From assembly GCF_001579845.1 (NCBI RefSeq), contig NZ_CP007440.1, positions 4,672,029-4,736,028 of the forward strand: DNA of 64,000 nt, read 5' to 3'. Shown here piece by piece: positions 62,621 through 64,000 of the stretch (positions are counted from its first letter, which is position 1; every line of letters begins with the position of its first letter). Both the position numbers and the translations under genes were made by a program. The notes below the pieces were generated by a model. It ran no database searches and was not told the DNA's origin. It saw only the letters and a program-made list of their open reading frames with translations. The DNA is from Rhodoplanes sp. Z2-YC6860 (GTDB lineage: Bacteria > Pseudomonadota > Alphaproteobacteria > Rhizobiales > Xanthobacteraceae).

Positions 62621-62700
62621 CACACAGCCAAATGCGGATTGATGCAAGTTTGACGAACGCCAGATAGTTGGCTGCGAGTTTGTCGTATCGGGTTGCGCCA
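62621..62700 (-). pseudogene. Remnant of an IS5-family transposase (C-terminal end)
   Basis: On the minus strand from 62699 a frame reads ATRYDKLAANYLAFVKLASI, then RIWLCA, the extreme C terminus of IS5-group transposases. Nothing upstream matches the rest of the enzyme and no inverted ends are seen. It is part of the 274-bp gap (62465-62738), which also holds TGTCCGCTTCGGGTCAT-like intergenic sequence but no intact gene. Confidence 0.7.
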
Positions 62701-62738
62701 CACCAACGTTAGAGTGCTTTCACGGGGCGCTTCCGGGC

Positions 62739-63482
62739 TCACGCGGATTGAGCCAGCGCTACTGCGTCGGCACCGGCCGGGAAGCGCAGTTGCCCGGACC
62801 TGTCGTTTGCGGCGCTCCACACCGCCTCCGCCACGTCGGACTCCGTCGTCACCATAGCCGGCTGTGAGAAGGCGGTTAGCACAGCTTGGGCGAAGGGCGT
62901 GTACGCCTCGGGAATCGTGCCTTCCATGCGCGTTCCGGTGTTTTGCGTAAAGCGCGTGCTCGGGCCGTAACCCGGCTCAACCAGCTTGACGCACACGTTG
63001 AAAGCTTGAAGCTCGAGGGCCAGCGATCTTGTGAATCCCTCGATGGCCATTTTGCTGGCGGTGTAAACAGCCACCAGCGGCATCGGCGCCAGCGTCGCAC
63101 TTGAGGTCACGTTCACCACCACGCCCGACTCGCGCGCGCGGAATTGAGGCAGCACCGCCTGCGTCATCGCCATCACACCGAACGTGTTGGTTTCGAACAC
63201 ATCGCGCACCACGGCCATGGGAGTGGCTTCGAAGGCACCGAACAGGCCGATGCCCGCGTTGTTGACGAGCACGTCGATGGGCCCGCTCTGGTCAAGCACC
63301 GCTGCGATGCTTTCAGGCCTGGTCACGTCAAGCGGCAGCACGCGGAGGCGCTCCGATTGAGGCAAGATGCCTTCACGCGGCGTCCGCATGGTGGCGACGA
63401 CGTTCCAGCCCTGTGCATGGAAATGGCGTGCGGTCTCCAGGCCATAGCCCGACGAGCAGCCAGTGATCAATGCGGTCTTCAT
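62739..63482 (-). CDS. SDR family oxidoreductase
   Basis: A 247-residue classical SDR. Nucleotide motif TGCSSGYG (residues 7-14), LPLDVTRPESI for the cofactor acid, NNAG in VLVNNAGIGLFGAF. The catalytic triad is Ser in VTSSATLAP, Tyr and Lys in YTASKMA. It uses NAD(P)H; the substrate is unknown. The ATG at 63482 gives the family start MKTALITGCSSGYGLETARHF; the frame runs on upstream into non-family sequence. It is divergent from an AraC-type regulator gene, 94 bp away, with an inverted repeat between. Confidence 0.92.
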   Translation of the reverse strand: MKTALITGCSSGYGLETARHFHAQGWNVVATMRTPREGILPQSERLRVLPLDVTRPESIAAVLDQSGPIDVLVNNAGIGLFGAFEATPMAVVRDVFETNTFGVMAMTQAVLPQFRARESGVVVNVTSSATLAPMPLVAVYTASKMAIEGFTRSLALELQAFNVCVKLVEPGYGPSTRFTQNTGTRMEGTIPEAYTPFAQAVLTAFSQPAMVTTESDVAEAVWSAANDRSGQLRFPAGADAVALAQSA

Positions 63483-63525
63483 GTTGGTTTCCCTTCGGTT
63501 GGTGGTGAAGGGATAGCCTTCGGAG

Positions 63526-63575
63526 GCCGGACTATCTACAATCAAAAGTCCATATTTCCTTTGCAATAGTCCGGC
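63526..63575. promoter_or_regulatory. Inverted repeat between the divergent SDR and AraC genes (candidate operator)
   Basis: GCCGGACTAT (63526-63535) and ATAGTCCGGC (63566-63575), a perfect 10-bp inverted repeat with 30 bp between, placed in the 94-bp gap. The right arm ends one base before the AraC-type start. A repressor or activator pair such as the neighbouring AraC protein could bind both arms. Confidence 0.6.
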
Positions 63576-63576
63576 A

Positions 63577-64000
63577 ATGATCGATCCGCTCTCGGAAATC
63601 ATCACCCTGCTTCGGCCGCGTGCCGTGTTCACGAAGGGCATCAGTGGCGCAGGACGCTGGGGGGTGCGTTACACCGACTTCGGCCAGCCAAGCTTCTGCA
63701 CCGTGATCGAGGGCCGGTGCCGTCTCGCCGTCGACGGCCACGATGCGATCACGCTTGAGGCAGGCGACTTTGTGCTCCTGCCGGCGACGCCTGGCTTTAC
63801 GATGTCGGGCTTCGATCCGGTGACGCCCGAGCGCATCGACCCGAAGCGATTGCCTTCGCCGGCCGGCGACGTTCGCCACGGCAGGCGCGGCGGACGTCCC
63901 GATGTTCGGCTGCTCGGCGGCTACTTCGTCTTCGATTCGGCAGACGCGGGGTTGCTGGTATCGCTGTTGCCGGCACTGGTGCATGTGCGCGGCGTCGAGC
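63577..64000 (+). CDS. AraC-family transcriptional regulator (N-terminal part, cut by the window end)
   Basis: The first 141 codons: MIDPLSEIITLLRPRAVFTK, then a cupin-like sensing domain (cupin_6 type): SFCTVIEGRCRLAVDGHDAITLEAGDFVLLPATPGFTM, with the later LLGGYFVFDSADAGLLVSLLPALVHVRG. The helix-turn-helix domain would follow outside the window. It is divergent from an SDR gene, a frequent regulator/target pair in which the regulator controls the oxidoreductase. Confidence 0.88.
   Translation, partial: MIDPLSEIITLLRPRAVFTKGISGAGRWGVRYTDFGQPSFCTVIEGRCRLAVDGHDAITLEAGDFVLLPATPGFTMSGFDPVTPERIDPKRLPSPAGDVRHGRRGGRPDVRLLGGYFVFDSADAGLLVSLLPALVHVRGVE

Overview
The window is a GC-rich bacterial chromosome segment, most likely from a Hyphomicrobiales (Rhizobiales) alphaproteobacterium close to the Bradyrhizobium/Afipia/Xanthobacteraceae group. 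The evidence is the gene set and order: divK-pleD, DUF3572-dinB, mipZ, eipB (DUF1849), a phasin, DUF1236 and DUF1489 proteins, clpS-clpA, leucine-catabolic acyl-CoA carboxylase genes, and promoters that match the EcfG general-stress consensus. No tRNA, rRNA, CRISPR array or intact mobile element was seen. Family assignments rest on motif recognition in the translated sequence; no database search was run.

Layout. 1-1205: end of an exoribonuclease (RNase R-like), a NUDIX hydrolase and rpmG with a strong terminator. 1602-7885: the outer-membrane assembly pair tamA-tamB. 8242-11855: the developmental signalling pair divK-pleD, divergent from DUF3572-dinB. 12041-13574: copy 1 of a dispersed structured repeat and an AT-richer orphan gene. 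13680-17354: an amino-acid binding protein with two SDF-family symporters (one DctA). 17548-25911: eipB, RidA, a phosphodiesterase, a FemAB-like acyltransferase, a HIT protein, azlCD and clpS-clpA. 26267-30473: three successive TadE/TadG-like genes. 30567-38301: Bug-type binding protein, phasin, a PBP5-like DD-carboxypeptidase with a SPOR domain, a J-domain/VWA gene pair, mipZ, panC and DUF1489. 38379-51398: liuD and liuB about 9.5 kb apart. Between and around them are small proteins, an SDR-like protein without the catalytic Tyr, a quinone-oxidoreductase-like gene, an EamA transporter, repeat copy 2 with a LexA-type box, and a liuB-P450-acyltransferase operon. 51501-60808: a DUF1236 protein and a cassette of three tiny membrane proteins, each behind a perfect GGAAC-N16-CGTT promoter; a NEW3/ABC-2 exporter operon; a GST; a collagen-like membrane protein; rhodanese; DUF599; an exported MmgE/PrpD protein. 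60974-64000: small stress or unknown proteins, an IS5-family remnant, and a divergent SDR/AraC pair around a 10-bp inverted repeat.

How it fits together. Most of the window is core envelope, cell-cycle and metabolic housekeeping. The less ordinary material is: (1) a ~365-bp direct repeat in two intergenic sites, with a 161-bp palindromic core and, in one copy, an intact SOS box; (2) two general-stress promoters driving small exported or membrane proteins; (3) a three-gene TadG cluster with no secretion ATPase nearby; (4) an operon joining methylcrotonyl-CoA carboxylase beta to a cytochrome P450 and a lysophospholipid acyltransferase; (5) several very short genes with good ribosome binding sites.
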